Positions 1-11,565 of a DNA stretch of 64,000 nucleotides are shown here, piece after piece. The stretch covers positions 21,082,356 through 21,146,355 of the forward strand of contig CM060470.1 in NCBI GenBank assembly GCA_030544235.1. The letters are read 5' to 3'. Origin of the DNA: Lepturacanthus savala (taxonomy: Eukaryota; Chordata; Actinopteri; Scombriformes; Trichiuridae). The notes under the pieces are model-generated. The model did not search any database. It saw only the letters and a list, made by a program, of their open reading frames with translations, and had not been told where the DNA came from. The translations under genes were made by a program, and so were the position numbers. Every line of letters begins with the position of its first letter. Position 1 is the first letter of the stretch.

Positions 1-852
1 GTGGTCCCCGGATCCCACTTTGAGAACCACTGCGCTAAAGTATGACTTGCCGGACTATGAAAGAGCCTTGTTTTCTGGGACTCATTAAACACTAATGCAG
101 AGCAACCACCTCCTGCTCCAAACTAGCTCTGAAAATGATTCATAGATATTTGTCTCTGCTCTGTTTGGATCTAGCTTCTCGTAATGAATCCTCAAGGGGC
201 GTCACTTGAAATTCTTTAATTTCCCCCGCTGATAGACATTAACTAATAGAGGGCAATTAGCCTGCAGTGGTGTCGTTAGACAGTATCAGCTGGCTGCTGC
301 TACTGAGCAGGAGCCCTGTGAACAAAACACCATGGCTGACTCCTTATCCTCACCATGTCCTGAGAGAACAGCGAGCAGCCACGCCGCCACTGCCTGACTT
401 TGAATTGTGGGCGTATGTGGAATGTGGATCTGGGAGAAGCCTGGGAGGCCTCCGAGACATTTTAGAACAAGCATATTATTCATCTTTTTATGGGGAAGCA
501 CCCATGGGTGGCAGAGACCCTCAGGGAGATGGTGTCTGTTTGACAGGCTTGAGTTTGTTTGTTCATATGATATAAACTCTGTTCTTCACCTTAAACGTGA
601 GGGAGTGCTTACCTGCAAAGTGTAAAAGTTTATTTCTCTGAAAGTCCATTCCCAGAAGGAATTGTCAATTGTTTATGTTTCTGCAAAAAGGAATCATATC
701 GACATATTTTCACAAATGCTGTTTTATGGCATGATGATGCTATGGTTAAGTTGTGGGTAGGTTTACACTGGATTTCCACCTGGAGTGGGCTGCAGCATGG
801 TTTAGCTCCACCCCCTGTCCAGCATCAGTTCACACCGGGGGCAGCCGTTAAG

Positions 853-1290
853 TAGTTTGGGATCACCCAGACAATTTTGTGTTTTCCATGAAAAGTCACA
901 GTTTATTTACCACCATGAGTCAAATAAAATATAGTCAAGACATTGACAAGGTTAGCAATGATTTGGATTTGAAATATTTTTTTTCTTCAAACTTTGCTTT
1001 CGTCAAAGGAAGGTCAGTTTTCTAGCTTCTCTAACCAGCTAAACTGTTTTCAGCTGTGCTAACATGATTGCACAAGTGTTTTCTAACCATCCATTAGTCT
1101 TCTGACGCAATGAGCAAACACATTGTATCATTAGAACACTGGAGCAATACTGCTAGAATAGTTATTCACCACATTAGCAATGTATAGAGTGCATTTCTTA
1201 TTCATTTAAAGTTATCTTCATTGAAAAAAGCAGTGTTTTTTCTTTTAAAAATGAGGCAATTTCTATGTGACCCCAAACTTTTGAATGCTG
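853..1290. mobile_element. Tc1-like internally deleted element (family C)
   Basis: Left side reads tttgggatcacccagacaat and right side tgtgaccccaaacttttgaa, i.e. inverted ends. Between them are the subterminal blocks shared with the copies at 37202, 50418, 62257 and about 62898 (for example ccagctaaactgttttcagc and agaatagttattcacc). There is no transposase. The outermost ends are decayed, so the limits are approximate. Confidence 0.8.
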
Positions 1291-2951
1291 TCACTATAAT
1301 TTCTTTTCTTGGACAATCAACATACGCAGAACGGAGGCTTGCGAGCCAGCAGAAATCGTGCAATATCATGTGGGCCCCAGAGATTGCAATACCCCGAGGT
1401 AAAGGGGTTGTGAAAAAACTACAATGAGGTTTGAAATATTCCCTTAATTTGTAACTTATACTTACCATCCACTTAAATAACTCCTGCAGGCTTTGTCTTT
1501 CCTGGCATCATCCATGGTGAATCTATTATGAGACCCTCTGCCCAAATGACTTATGAACTGTTGCCACCAGATATGATGTAACATTGATGTATGTGTTCGA
1601 TATGTGATCGGTGCATTATTTTGAAAGGTGAAGGAAGTTTTATGCTGAAACTGTATCTGACTTCCTGTCTGGTGTGATCTGATGAGCTGAGCGGGACCCT
1701 GCTGATCTATTCCGTGGGGCTCTTGGTGGAAACTACCTTATTGATTTTAATGGCGGCTATTTGCACCAATGATCACAGCTAAGCCGTTCCGCTGCACTTC
1801 TGCTCCTTGTGGAAATTAGGCATTAGGCACAAAAAAAGTTTTGTTAGGATGAGGAAAAGTTCAGGGTTTAGGCTCCAGAAATCACTTACAACCCAGCTCA
1901 GAAACAGGGACTCACTTCTCCTTTCAAATCCTCCCTCAAAACCCATCTGTTTAGGACTGATTTCTTGCTGGAATTTCAATCACTCTTCATGTGTTTTTCA
2001 ATTATAACCTTTTTTTCTTATTAGAATATTTGATATAAAATTCTATTCTATTCTATAAAAGAATATTTTTATTATTATTATCAGTAGATTAAAATGTTGA
2101 ATGGTGGGACAAATATCCAGTTGAGTTTTGTCAAAACAAACTTTCCAGCTCCAGTTCAAAGCACTGATCCATCCACCCCTCATCCTCTTCCTGCTGCTGC
2201 TGCTGCTGAGAAAAGAGAAAAACTAAGAGGAACTTCTCTTGAGCTACGTCACAACATTCACCATATCCGTTGTTCTGCAGGAACATAAAACCATGAGTGT
2301 TTCCCTCTCAGACTGAGCTGTTTGTCAGAATGAAGGTTTAGCTGCAGGACGTCTTCTGTCTCTGAGGAACTGAAGAACTTCGCTGCGTGTTGTTGCTGCT
2401 GCAGATTTCCTGGAGCTGTGGTCGATCTTCCTCGTACTGTACAGACTCTTTGAGGTTAACCTCAGCTCACCTGCTCTGTCTGCCTGTCAGATTCCTCGCC
2501 GGGCGTCTCACTCTGGGGGTTTGACCACTGATAATAAAGCCCAAGGCCTCGGTGGGAAGGGTATCGATTGAGGAGCTGGAAGCTGGGGAAGCGAAGTGTG
2601 AGGAGGAGAAAGGATGACGCCAGGCAGTAAAGAGAAAAAGTAAAAAGACGAAGAGCAGAGAGTGTGAAGAAGAGTTGGTTGGACAAATAAAGACGATTCT
2701 TTAAATACTTGCTTATTCGCTATTGTGCCGCTCAGACATGTTTTTAGGCCACTGTCACATCAAATGGATGCAGCTGTGTGACACCAGACACCAACAACAC
2801 ACTCATTATAAATCCTCAGTAATAAACCTGTCATGAAGGTCGTTAGAGGTGAACCTTTGTGTTCACAGTATTTCTTTTTGTGTAATTAAAGTTTTTTCTC
2901 ATAACAGTAAATCAATAAAAAGAAGAAACAAAACAATAAATCTGTTCATAC

Positions 2952-3351
2952 AGAGCTGCAAAAAATGAAAAAAAAATCTTTTAGTGAGCATATCTTGTTT
3001 TTAGTACAATTAGTACTATGGTACAATTAATTATTAGTAGAATTATCTTAATATATCTTATACCATTGGCAGATGTTTTTTTCTTGATTTTGGTCAATTT
3101 AGTCTTGTTTTCTTAAAATAAGAATAGTTTGACTTTTTATCTTAATATTGTGTTTTTTATCTTATATTTTCAACGTTTTGTCTCATAATTCAGACTTTTT
3201 ATCTATCTATTATCTCTATTTATTTTTTGAAAAGTAATTAAAATGATCTGCCAGTGGAATGAGATCATTTAAGATAATTCTACTCAGTAATGGACTAATT
3301 GTACTAAAAACAAGATATTTCCCCCTGCTGAGTTTTCATTTTTGTAGTGTA
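2952..3351. mobile_element. Foldback element with long inverted arms (family D)
   Basis: The left arm contains atatcttgtttttagtacaa and ttagtagaattatctt. The right arm contains their reverse complements (ttgtactaaaaacaagatat and aagataattctactcag), so the two arms are about 120 bases long. A related copy is at 60156-60464. No coding capacity. Confidence 0.75.
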
Positions 3352-3352
3352 C

Positions 3353-4443
3353 AAGGACAGTAAGAGAAAACCGAGATAATAAAATCGATAAAAGCACCAA
3401 ATAAATACCAAATAAATGGGGAAGAAAAACCTCCCTCTGTCATTATGAGAGCCTGTGCTCATACCAGAGATTTGAAAGAGACCCTAAAATAAATGGTGAT
3501 GATTGTCTGACTCCTCACATGGTGGAGATGTGGAGATTTGTTTGCAAATATCTGCATATCTGAATTATTTTTTTCCAAAAAGGAGAAACAAAAAATTCTT
3601 CCTGAGAATTTTTTTTTTATATTTCACATATTGGAGTATGTACTTATAATATACTCAGTGATACAAACATTTCTTTGTGTAACATGGTTCAACAGCAGTG
3701 CAATCACACCAAAGGTGTAAATTCTGTACCTTTAATTGGTCTCATAAGAAAAAGCTTCCATTTATCCTGTCAAGGTCTTTGTACCTGTGAGAATTGTGAA
3801 GGTTTCCGTGGAGACGGCTGATGAAAGGATGAATAACTGTTGTGGTGCAGCTTCAGAGAGATTTTTGAAAATATACAAGCCACCTATTATACTGTAGTTA
3901 AACCACCAGTTTAACCTGTAATATGCACAAGTGTAAGGCAGAACGAACGACTGTATGTAATGAAGCCTCGGGTCACAGGAGCCACTGAATCTCTTCTCTC
4001 TCTCTCTGATTTTCTGGCCCTTTGTGTGTTTCCTGTCCCTAGTTTAGTCTTCACAAGAGGTTTTATCCTAGCGCTGGGATGTGTGACTGAGCAGCCGAGC
4101 GTCCCGGGCAGGAACCAGCGTTATTTTCTGCAGGAAGCTTCTATCCCAGCTTGCCCGGCCCACGCTGCTCCCGAGCTGTTTGGGGTTTTACACGTGTGTG
4201 TGTGTGTGTGAACATACATGTTGCCTGCTTGGGCGATTGTGAAAGTAGATGATGTGTGTCCTGTGATTACGGACTGGAATGTGTTTTGCGTTAGCGAGCG
4301 GAGCATAGTCACGGGTCAGTAAGTACCTCAGTCAGTCACACGTTTCCCCCCCTCGCTCCCTCGTCCTCTTTCTCTCCAGGAACTGGGCAGCCTGCCTGTG
4401 AGGGGAGTAGAGAGGTTAGAATCACTGCACCACTGTCCTCATT
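3353..4443. other. No gene seen
   Basis: AT-rich unique-looking sequence with a short TG run near 4194-4210. The small open frames have no recognisable content. Confidence 0.6.
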
Positions 4444-4805
4444 AGAGCTGCAAACTATTAGTGAATTCATTGATTAGCTGTCAACTATTACATTTATTGT
4501 CAACTATTTTGATAATCGATTAAGAAGAAAATATCCAAATTCTCTGGTTCCAGCTTCTCAAATCAGTTTTTTTTTCTGGTTTCTTTAGTCTTCTAATGTA
4601 AACGGATGATCTTTGGGTTGTGGACTGTTGGTCTAGATAAAAAAATATATATATTTAAGGTTGAATCTTCAGCTTTGGGAAACAGTAATTGACATTTTAC
4701 ACCATTTTATGAACCAAACAACTAACTATTGTTTCAATAGAGTAATCGACTATCAAAATAACTGTTGATTAACTGTTGATCAATCGACTAATTGTTGCAC
4801 CTCTA
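4444..4805 (+). mobile_element. Family A element, nearly complete
   Basis: Begins agagctgcaaactattagtg and ends gactaattgttgcacctct, so the ends are inverted copies of each other. The interior carries the family blocks aatatccaaattctctggtt, gatgatctttgggttgtgg and cattttatgaaccaaac. No open frame. I use this as the reference orientation (+). Confidence 0.8.
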
Positions 4806-4897
4806 ATACTTTATGATGTTAAATGGTCACCCAGCCATAGCATTGGTTATTGAGAGACAAGCCAGGCAGGCACATAAACGACAATTTACCTTCACTG

Positions 4898-4900
<3 letters not shown>

Positions 4901-4970
<70 letters not shown>
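4901..4970. repeat. CA microsatellite, 35 units
   Basis: Uninterrupted CA repeat. It lies between a complete family A copy and a short minus-orientation fragment of the same family (about 4985-5075). Confidence 0.97.
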
Positions 4971-4973
<3 letters not shown>

Positions 4974-5075
4974 GTGTGTAGTAAAATTGTGTAAAATGTT
5001 GAACCCAAAGATCATCAGAAGACTAAAGAAACCAGAACCGGGTCTGGAACCAGAGAATTTGGAAATAATCGGCTC

Positions 5076-6247
5076 TAGTAAAAGAAGCAAAGATATAGAT
5101 GTAAGAATCCAAGATGATATGTTTTAGTTAAAGGTACAAACAGTAGAATTAAGGTGTGTTTCTTCATCATTTCAGATTATTCTCATAATGGCTGTGTGGG
5201 ATTTGGATTCGGGGATCTTTGTTTCTGCTGTATTTGGGGGTGGGGGGTAGAAAATGTAAAAGTTGGATGGTGATTGCAGTAATGTCAATGGATAATTTCT
5301 GGATTTAGAAAATAACAGATAGGAATGGCTGAACAGACACAGATTACAGAGCATAGGTGTCAACGAGTTCAAGTGCCAGACATTTATGGACGATAATTGA
5401 TGTGATTCAGACAGGGAAGATCGCCCTATGTTCCTGTTTTTTGAGGGTAGCCTCAGGAGTGGACTGCAGACTCCATCTCCCAGGTTCCCCGGAAATGTCT
5501 CGGCCTGCATGGAGGAGGGTCTCTGAAAAACGGTTTAAGACTCCTTGTTAAAACACTATCCTTCCTTTATGCTTATATGATGTCAACAAGATGTGCACAG
5601 TGGCAGCTGTGTGGACGTGTGGTATTCACTGACAAATCCGAAAAATTAGTTTCACGGTGCTGCGAGCGTTTAACTTCTGTCACGATTCTGCAGTTCAGCA
5701 GTAAACATCAGCTACAGGACGAGCTACTGGGATGAGAAATGTCTCTTGTTTCTCTCTGGTTGTCACTGAAGGAGCCCGAGGGAGGCCTCAACAATACAAA
5801 CGAAATTCCACCTCTCGGATTTGTTGTTTTCGAGGAGAATGCGAGTGAAGCACATTAATAATAAAGCCTGTTCCCTCTCTGATCCAGACCTGCTCCCCTT
5901 TTGACATATGATGCTGGAATTAACCCAGACTCTGCTGGAACAGAGTTTTTCATATCATCAGTTCAAGTAACGTGTATAAACTGTGACATCAGGAAAACAA
6001 AATCAGCTGATCAGACCTGGAATATCTGTCTTTCTCTGTCCTGTCGGTATTTCCGATGACTAGAAGCTGGATCCTGCTCCGTATTCAGAAACTCTGATAT
6101 TAAAAAACACACTTATACATGTCCCTGTATATTATGAGTTGTGTCAAACGTTATTTGATAAATGTAAAAACTGTGATTTGATTTGTCATATAATGCCGAG
6201 GCTAAAATGTCCTTTTAATTATAAGTTATTCACACTTGAAGAATATA
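5076..6247. other. No gene seen
   Basis: Unique-looking non-coding sequence; nothing to name. Confidence 0.6.
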
Positions 6248-6447
6248 GGTGCATCTAAAATAAGTAGGCTATCATGAAAAGTTTGGTGTTTTCAGTATCT
6301 ATAAGCTATAATCCTCAGAATTACAACAAACAAAGGCTTATATTTACAATATGTTACTGTGTAATGAGTCCATATCGGAGTTTCACCTTCAGAAATGATT
6401 GAAAAAAATGTTTTCACAATATTCTAATTATTTGAGATGCACTTGCA
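6248..6447. mobile_element. Short Tc1-like deletion derivative (second family)
   Basis: Ends read ggtgcatctaaaataagtag and, on the other strand, tgcaagtgcatctcaaataa. These are inverted termini of the GTGCATCTCAAA type known from fish Tc1-like elements. A TA dinucleotide flanks both sides (6246-6247 and 6448-6449), as expected for Tc1/mariner insertion. About 200 bases, no transposase. Confidence 0.75.
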
Positions 6448-7744
6448 TATAGAAAAAACACAAACATACATAACTAATATGTATATGATTAATTTTAGGC
6501 TTCTGATGAATTGTCTCATCTCAGCTGTGGTTTGCTAGATTTCTGTTTTTTTGTGTAGCTTACGAACCGATATGATATTTATTTGTTGCTTCTCGTGTAG
6601 GACTGAGGAAAGACTTTGTTTGACAGTTGACTTATCTATTTCTTTTTTCTTTATTTCCAGTTAAAGCAAATATTGATTACATGATTTAAGTTCTAAACCA
6701 ATAACAGTCGTTAATTTAGGTTTGTAATATTAGGTAATGACATAATTTGTATTGAAATGAAACCACATAAATAAACGTATTGCATGTTGATGCCTATTCA
6801 AGTTGAAAGTTCCCGTCATAACTCCACCTCAGTGTTGAGCTCTTCCGTCGTCTTTATAGCTTGTTAAGGTCATACATGACACACGCGGAGCTGCAGGTGT
6901 TCTTAGCCTGAGTCAGGGGTCATCGGCTTCAAAAGAGGCGGCAGCCACAGATTGATCTTTTCCGCCTCGCCCCCGCAATTAAACCTTCCGAGCCGCGGAT
7001 CCCTTCATACCTGGTGAGCTGAAGGCGGCATTTGCAGCGCCACCAAATTAAGCAAAGGTAATGAGGTCACACCTGGCAGGCGGCCTGGCTTCATGACATC
7101 AGCTGTGTAGTATGTGGTGTGTGTGTGTGTGTGTGGCTGTGTGTGTGTGAGAGGCTGAAACAGAGTGAGTGAAAGAAGCTGCTCGGGATTAATGTCATTG
7201 AATTCTGGTGGGAGAGATTAATGCAGCAGCATAACAGTGTATTACTGTATTCTCTACTTGAGAAAGTGTGAGTGGGCTGCAGTGATAATATACGGCCTCA
7301 TACAGTCTCCCTTTATTCAGCACCTGCCCTATAGTTTATTCATGAGTCATATAGCTCAGCCTAAACAAAAGATAGTTTCCATTTTCTCACTTCTTGCTCG
7401 GGGAGGTTGGGATGGACGCTGGAGCCGTGACAGATGAGACCCAGCAATGAAACGGGCAAATTATTTTTAGAGCTTTTCTGGGAAACTGTTAAATGATAGA
7501 GGTGAAGATGGATGGAAAGGTAAAGAAACACAAAGAGAGAAAAGACAGGGTATTATCGCTAACGAAGGTGGAACTGAAAAAACATTTTTGGTAACGGAAA
7601 TTGAAATGAAAGCTAGCAAAATGTAATTCAAACTAAACCGAAACTGTAAACGCAAAGTCAAAACGAAATAAAATGTAAAATGTTCTAACCTTGGAAAGGA
7701 CACGGGGAGAAACGGGGAGAGAGATGAGCAATAAACTCCAGAGT
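6448..7744. other. No gene seen; unique block near 6830-7100
   Basis: 6830-7100 is free of repeats and richer in GC and CpG than its surroundings. A TG run follows at 7117-7150. No coding signal. Confidence 0.5.
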
Positions 7745-7783
7745 TCCTCCTCCTCCTCCTCCTCCTCCTCCTCCTCCTCCTCC
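7745..7783. repeat. CTC/TCC trinucleotide microsatellite, 13 units
   Basis: Pure 39-base run. On the minus strand it makes an Arg run inside a spurious open frame. Confidence 0.95.
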
Positions 7784-8458
7784 ATGATTGTGTGAAGTTA
7801 AACGTGGCGGATCTCCAGCCTGCTTTTACCCTGATGTCATCGAACATATCTCTGACCTCAGCTCGCATCCTGCCTGCATTAACACCACATGGTATGGCAG
7901 CCAGATGACTGATTTGTAAAACTATCCAGTGATGTAGTGCGGAACCTTTCTCACCATACATGGTCACAGTAATTAGTTGCAAAAAAACACAACAAAACAA
8001 ATGTGTGTGTGTGTGTGTGTGTGTAGATTGTGTCAGACCCTCCAACATTTAAAAAATAGGATTTTATCTTTAAGGAAATCGAGTTTAGTAGAGCAACATC
8101 TCTTTTGCTTCTTTGGCACATTACAGAGACCTGATGAAACAAACATGCAGTTTCTCGGGTTGTTGTGCTTTTATTTTGAAGGGTTGGTAGCTGAACACAA
8201 ACAGCAGCACTGTCTGTGTTCTGTGATGTAAACACCAGTGTTGTCAATGGCTGTCACTTGTTTAGATTGTGTCTGGTATGCACGTGCAGTTTTTTTTTTT
8301 TTTTTTTTGCAGAGTGGCCTGACTATGACTTCTGTGTGTGTCCCGGTGGAGACCTACACACACTAACCATTATCTTCATTTTTTGTGGTGGAAAATGTTT
8401 GTTTTTTCTCCCAAAACACAATATACAACCTTAATAAAATGTTTTGTCCCGACCAGCA

Positions 8459-9240
8459 GTCCACAACTAGTGCTACGATTAGTTGATCGATCTAAAAGAT
8501 TCTATCTAAAATGTCTTTTTTTTGTCCCGACCAGCAGTTCACAACCCAAAGATCATCAGTTTACTATTATAGAAGACTAAACAAAACAGAAAATCAGATT
8601 TGAGAAGCTGGAACCAGAGAGTTTTGACAGTTTCTTTTTAAAAAAATGACTCAAATCGATTAATTGATTATCAAAATAGTTGGGGATTTATGTAATAGTT
8701 GGCTACTAATTGATTAATCGACTAATGGTTGTAGCTCTACTGTATAAAAGACTGATCTCTGTGAAAGAAAATGTGGATGGCCCTTTTCCTAAAACATAAT
8801 ATACAAATTTAAATGGGTAAAAGCCCCGACCAGCATTTCATAACTAGGATTGCAACTAAAGACTGTTTTGATAGTTTAGTAAAGTTTTGATTAAACGATT
8901 AATCGATTAGTTCTTTGGTTCATAAAATGCTGTAATATATTGATCATAATTTCTCAAAGCTGAAAATTCAGCCTAAAATATCTTTTTTTGCCCAGACCAA
9001 TTATCAACATTTACAATAGCTGGTGATTAATGTGATAGGAAACTGATCAATTAATTGACTAATCGTTGTAGAGGTAGATTTCCTGCATAAAAGACCTTCG
9101 GCCTTTGACCTTGGTGAAGGAAAAGGTGGATCCCCTTTTTTACAAAACGTAATATACAACCTCAAATGTTTGTCCAGCTAGCAGTTCACAGCCCAAAGAT
9201 ATTTAGTTTAATTCATTCGTAGAAAGCAGCGAATATCCAT
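8459..9240 (-). mobile_element. Cluster of degraded family A copies
   Basis: Three successive pieces in minus orientation: 8459-8742 (ends gactaatggttgtagctcta), 8844-9078 (ends gactaatcgttgtagaggta) and a remnant at about 9165-9240. Each carries the ccagaccagcagttcacaa and cccaaagatcatcagttta type blocks. They look like sequential insertions or a local duplication. Confidence 0.75.
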
Positions 9241-10337
9241 ATTAAAGAAGCTGGAACAAGCAGATTTTAGGATTGAATGTGAAAGTAGCTGCTAATGTTC
9301 GGTCAACAGATTCTTCAACTAATAAGCTGCCAAACACTTAATCTCCTTCCTCGACTGTATCTCTCTGCCTCGTCTGTGTTTTCCTCCTTCATCATTTTTC
9401 ATAAATACCCTCCTCCTCCTCCTCCTCTTTCCTGCTCTCTCTCCAGTCCCATTCAACTCCTACTTCCTGTTGTAGCCCCTTGATGAAAGCGGCTACAGTT
9501 TTTCTGTGCTGACTGTATCGCCGCCGTTGGTCCTTTTAAGGAAATTATCCACCAAGCTGCCGCTGCATCAGAGAAATGTTTGGCTGATGATTTATCGCGG
9601 TGCCTCCTCCTTTATCTCAGCCGTTGGGTTTCACTTGGCCGACGTGTTGCACACCTTCATGACCCCAGTCAGCATCTGTGTTTATAGAGCAGCTATATAC
9701 TATTATATAGTCACTGCAAGAACATAGACCCTCCCTTTCTCTTTCCCTTTCTTTTTGTTTTGCTCTAACGTGGCACCTTGTTAAACAGCCTGGACAGACG
9801 GAATGATCTGATCCAGTCTGTCAGTGAAGCTGCTAGACCGTGTCCTGAATCAGAGAGCACATGTTTACATTACTAATCCTTCCAGCACAATGGATATGTG
9901 TTAACCTCGTCCCTCATTAGACCTGCAGATAAAACCGACTGAGCGACAACAGCTCCGATTATATCGATGTAAGCCGCCCGTTATTTAGGTTATGTCCCTA
10001 TATCACAAGAATCTGGGTGGATTAGGGTTTAAGGATTATGCTATTGTAAGGGCCATGTGTCCGTATAGTGTAGGTGTGTGTTAGGATATGTGGTGTGAGA
10101 ACATGTGTCAGCCCATGTGTGTGTTTGCATATAGGTGCTTTGTATGTCTGTAGCCGCAGGACTGGAAAGGAAGCGAGTATCGATTCCACAGCAGATGACT
10201 TTAAACTCACGGCTGTGACTGGTTATACTGACTGCAGAACAAACAGAGTTCACAAAAACAAACATGACCCATATGGTATCTGCAGGAAAGTGGATATAAT
10301 GAGTGAGAGGAAGTATTAAGTGAATGGCATCTGAACT
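9241..10337. other. No gene seen
   Basis: Unique-looking non-coding sequence with a short CTC run near 9409-9427. No supported exon. Confidence 0.55.
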
Positions 10338-10799
10338 GAAGTTAGCAGAGTAGCCTACTCTGCTAACTTAAGTTAGCAGAGTATGACGTTTGCAGAGTAA
10401 GCTATGAAGTTAGCAGAGTATGAAGTTAGCAGAGTAAGCTATGAAGTTAGCAGTGTAGGCTATGAAGTTAGCAGAGTATGAAGTTAGCAGAGTAAGCTAT
10501 GAAGTTAGCAGAGTATGAAGTTAGCAGAGTAAGCTATGAAGTTAGCAGAGTAAGCTATGAAGTTAGCCGAGTATGAAGTTAGCAGAGTATGAAGTTAGCA
10601 GAGTATGAAGTTAGCAGAGTATGAAGTTAGCAGAGTATGAAGTTTGTAGAGCAGGCTATGAAGTTAGTAGTATATGAAGTTAGCAGAGTATGAAGTTAGC
10701 AGAGTAGGCTATGAAGTTAGCAGAGTAAACTATGAAGTTAGCAGAGTAAGCTATGAAGTTAGCAGTGTATGCTAGCAGTGTAGGCTATGGAGTTAGCAG
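10338..10799 (+). repeat. Minisatellite, unit tatgaagttagcagag with optional taagc
   Basis: About 25 imperfect copies of a 16-base unit (tatgaagttagcagag). It alternates irregularly with a 21-base form that adds taagc or taggc. The head of the array is a perfect palindrome (see findings). It is not a CRISPR array: there are no unique spacers, and the setting is a vertebrate genome. Confidence 0.9.
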
Positions 10800-10920
10800 A
10801 GACTGTTTAGCTTTATCTTATCTGTTTAGCTTTCGGCTCCAGGCTCAAGGCTCAAGGTGGATATTCTCAATTGAAGATTTATCACCTATAGTTTGGGCCA
10901 TACATTTCAGTTTGATGTAA

Positions 10921-11262
10921 AGCTGCAGCAATTAGTCGATTAGTTGCCAACTATTACATTAATTTAAGTATTTAAGTAGTATTTTCATAATTGATTTGAA
11001 TCATTTTTTAGTAGAAATTATTAGAATTCTCTGGTTTCAGCTTCTCAAATCTGACTATTTTTCTGGTCTCTTTAGGCTTCTATAATACTAAACTGATGAT
11101 CTTTGGGTTGAGGACTGTTGGTCTACACAAAAAAAGACATTTTGGTTCAGCTTTGTTAAACAGTGGTTGATTTTTTACACCATTTTATGAACCGACCAAC
11201 TAACTGATTAATCGTTTTAATAATGGTAGATAAATTGACTATTAAAATAATCATTCGTTGCT
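10921..11262 (+). mobile_element. Family A element
   Basis: Begins aaagctgcagcaattagtcg and carries the family blocks for the Tctctggtttcagcttctcaa and tgatgatctttgggttgag regions. The right end is decayed (aaaataatcattcgttgct). Confidence 0.78.
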
Positions 11263-11324
11263 AACCTAAGCCTAACCCTAGCCCTTTCTTCTATGCATCA
11301 GCAGAAAACATCCTTTAATGCCTT

Positions 11325-11565
11325 AACTTAGGGCTGGGTTATATTGTGAAAAAAGTGTTTATATTGATCGGTATTGATAAATATTGAAGATTTATATTCA
11401 TAATATTTGTATTTATAATATTTGGTCATTTTATGCTTACGACCTACTTTTATACATTGATGTAGAAATGGGCGATATAGATAGAATAGATTGTTATGTT
11501 CGATAACAATGTTCTGATATTCTATATCAGTCGATTACTGAACAATGATTATTGATCATTTAATT
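11325..11565. repeat. Possible fragment of an old dispersed repeat
   Basis: Sequence such as gggctgggttatattgtgaa and gggcgatatagatagaatag resembles AT-rich fish repeats that begin with gggctgggcgatat. Weak and degenerate. Confidence 0.35.

Noticed and set aside
7467..8048. 193-codon minus open frame with an Arg run
   Set aside because: Arg run comes from the CTC microsatellite and the His-Thr run from a TG repeat; nothing else recognisable.
10338..10799. CRISPR-like array
   Set aside because: Short tandem units without unique spacers, in vertebrate DNA; it is a minisatellite.
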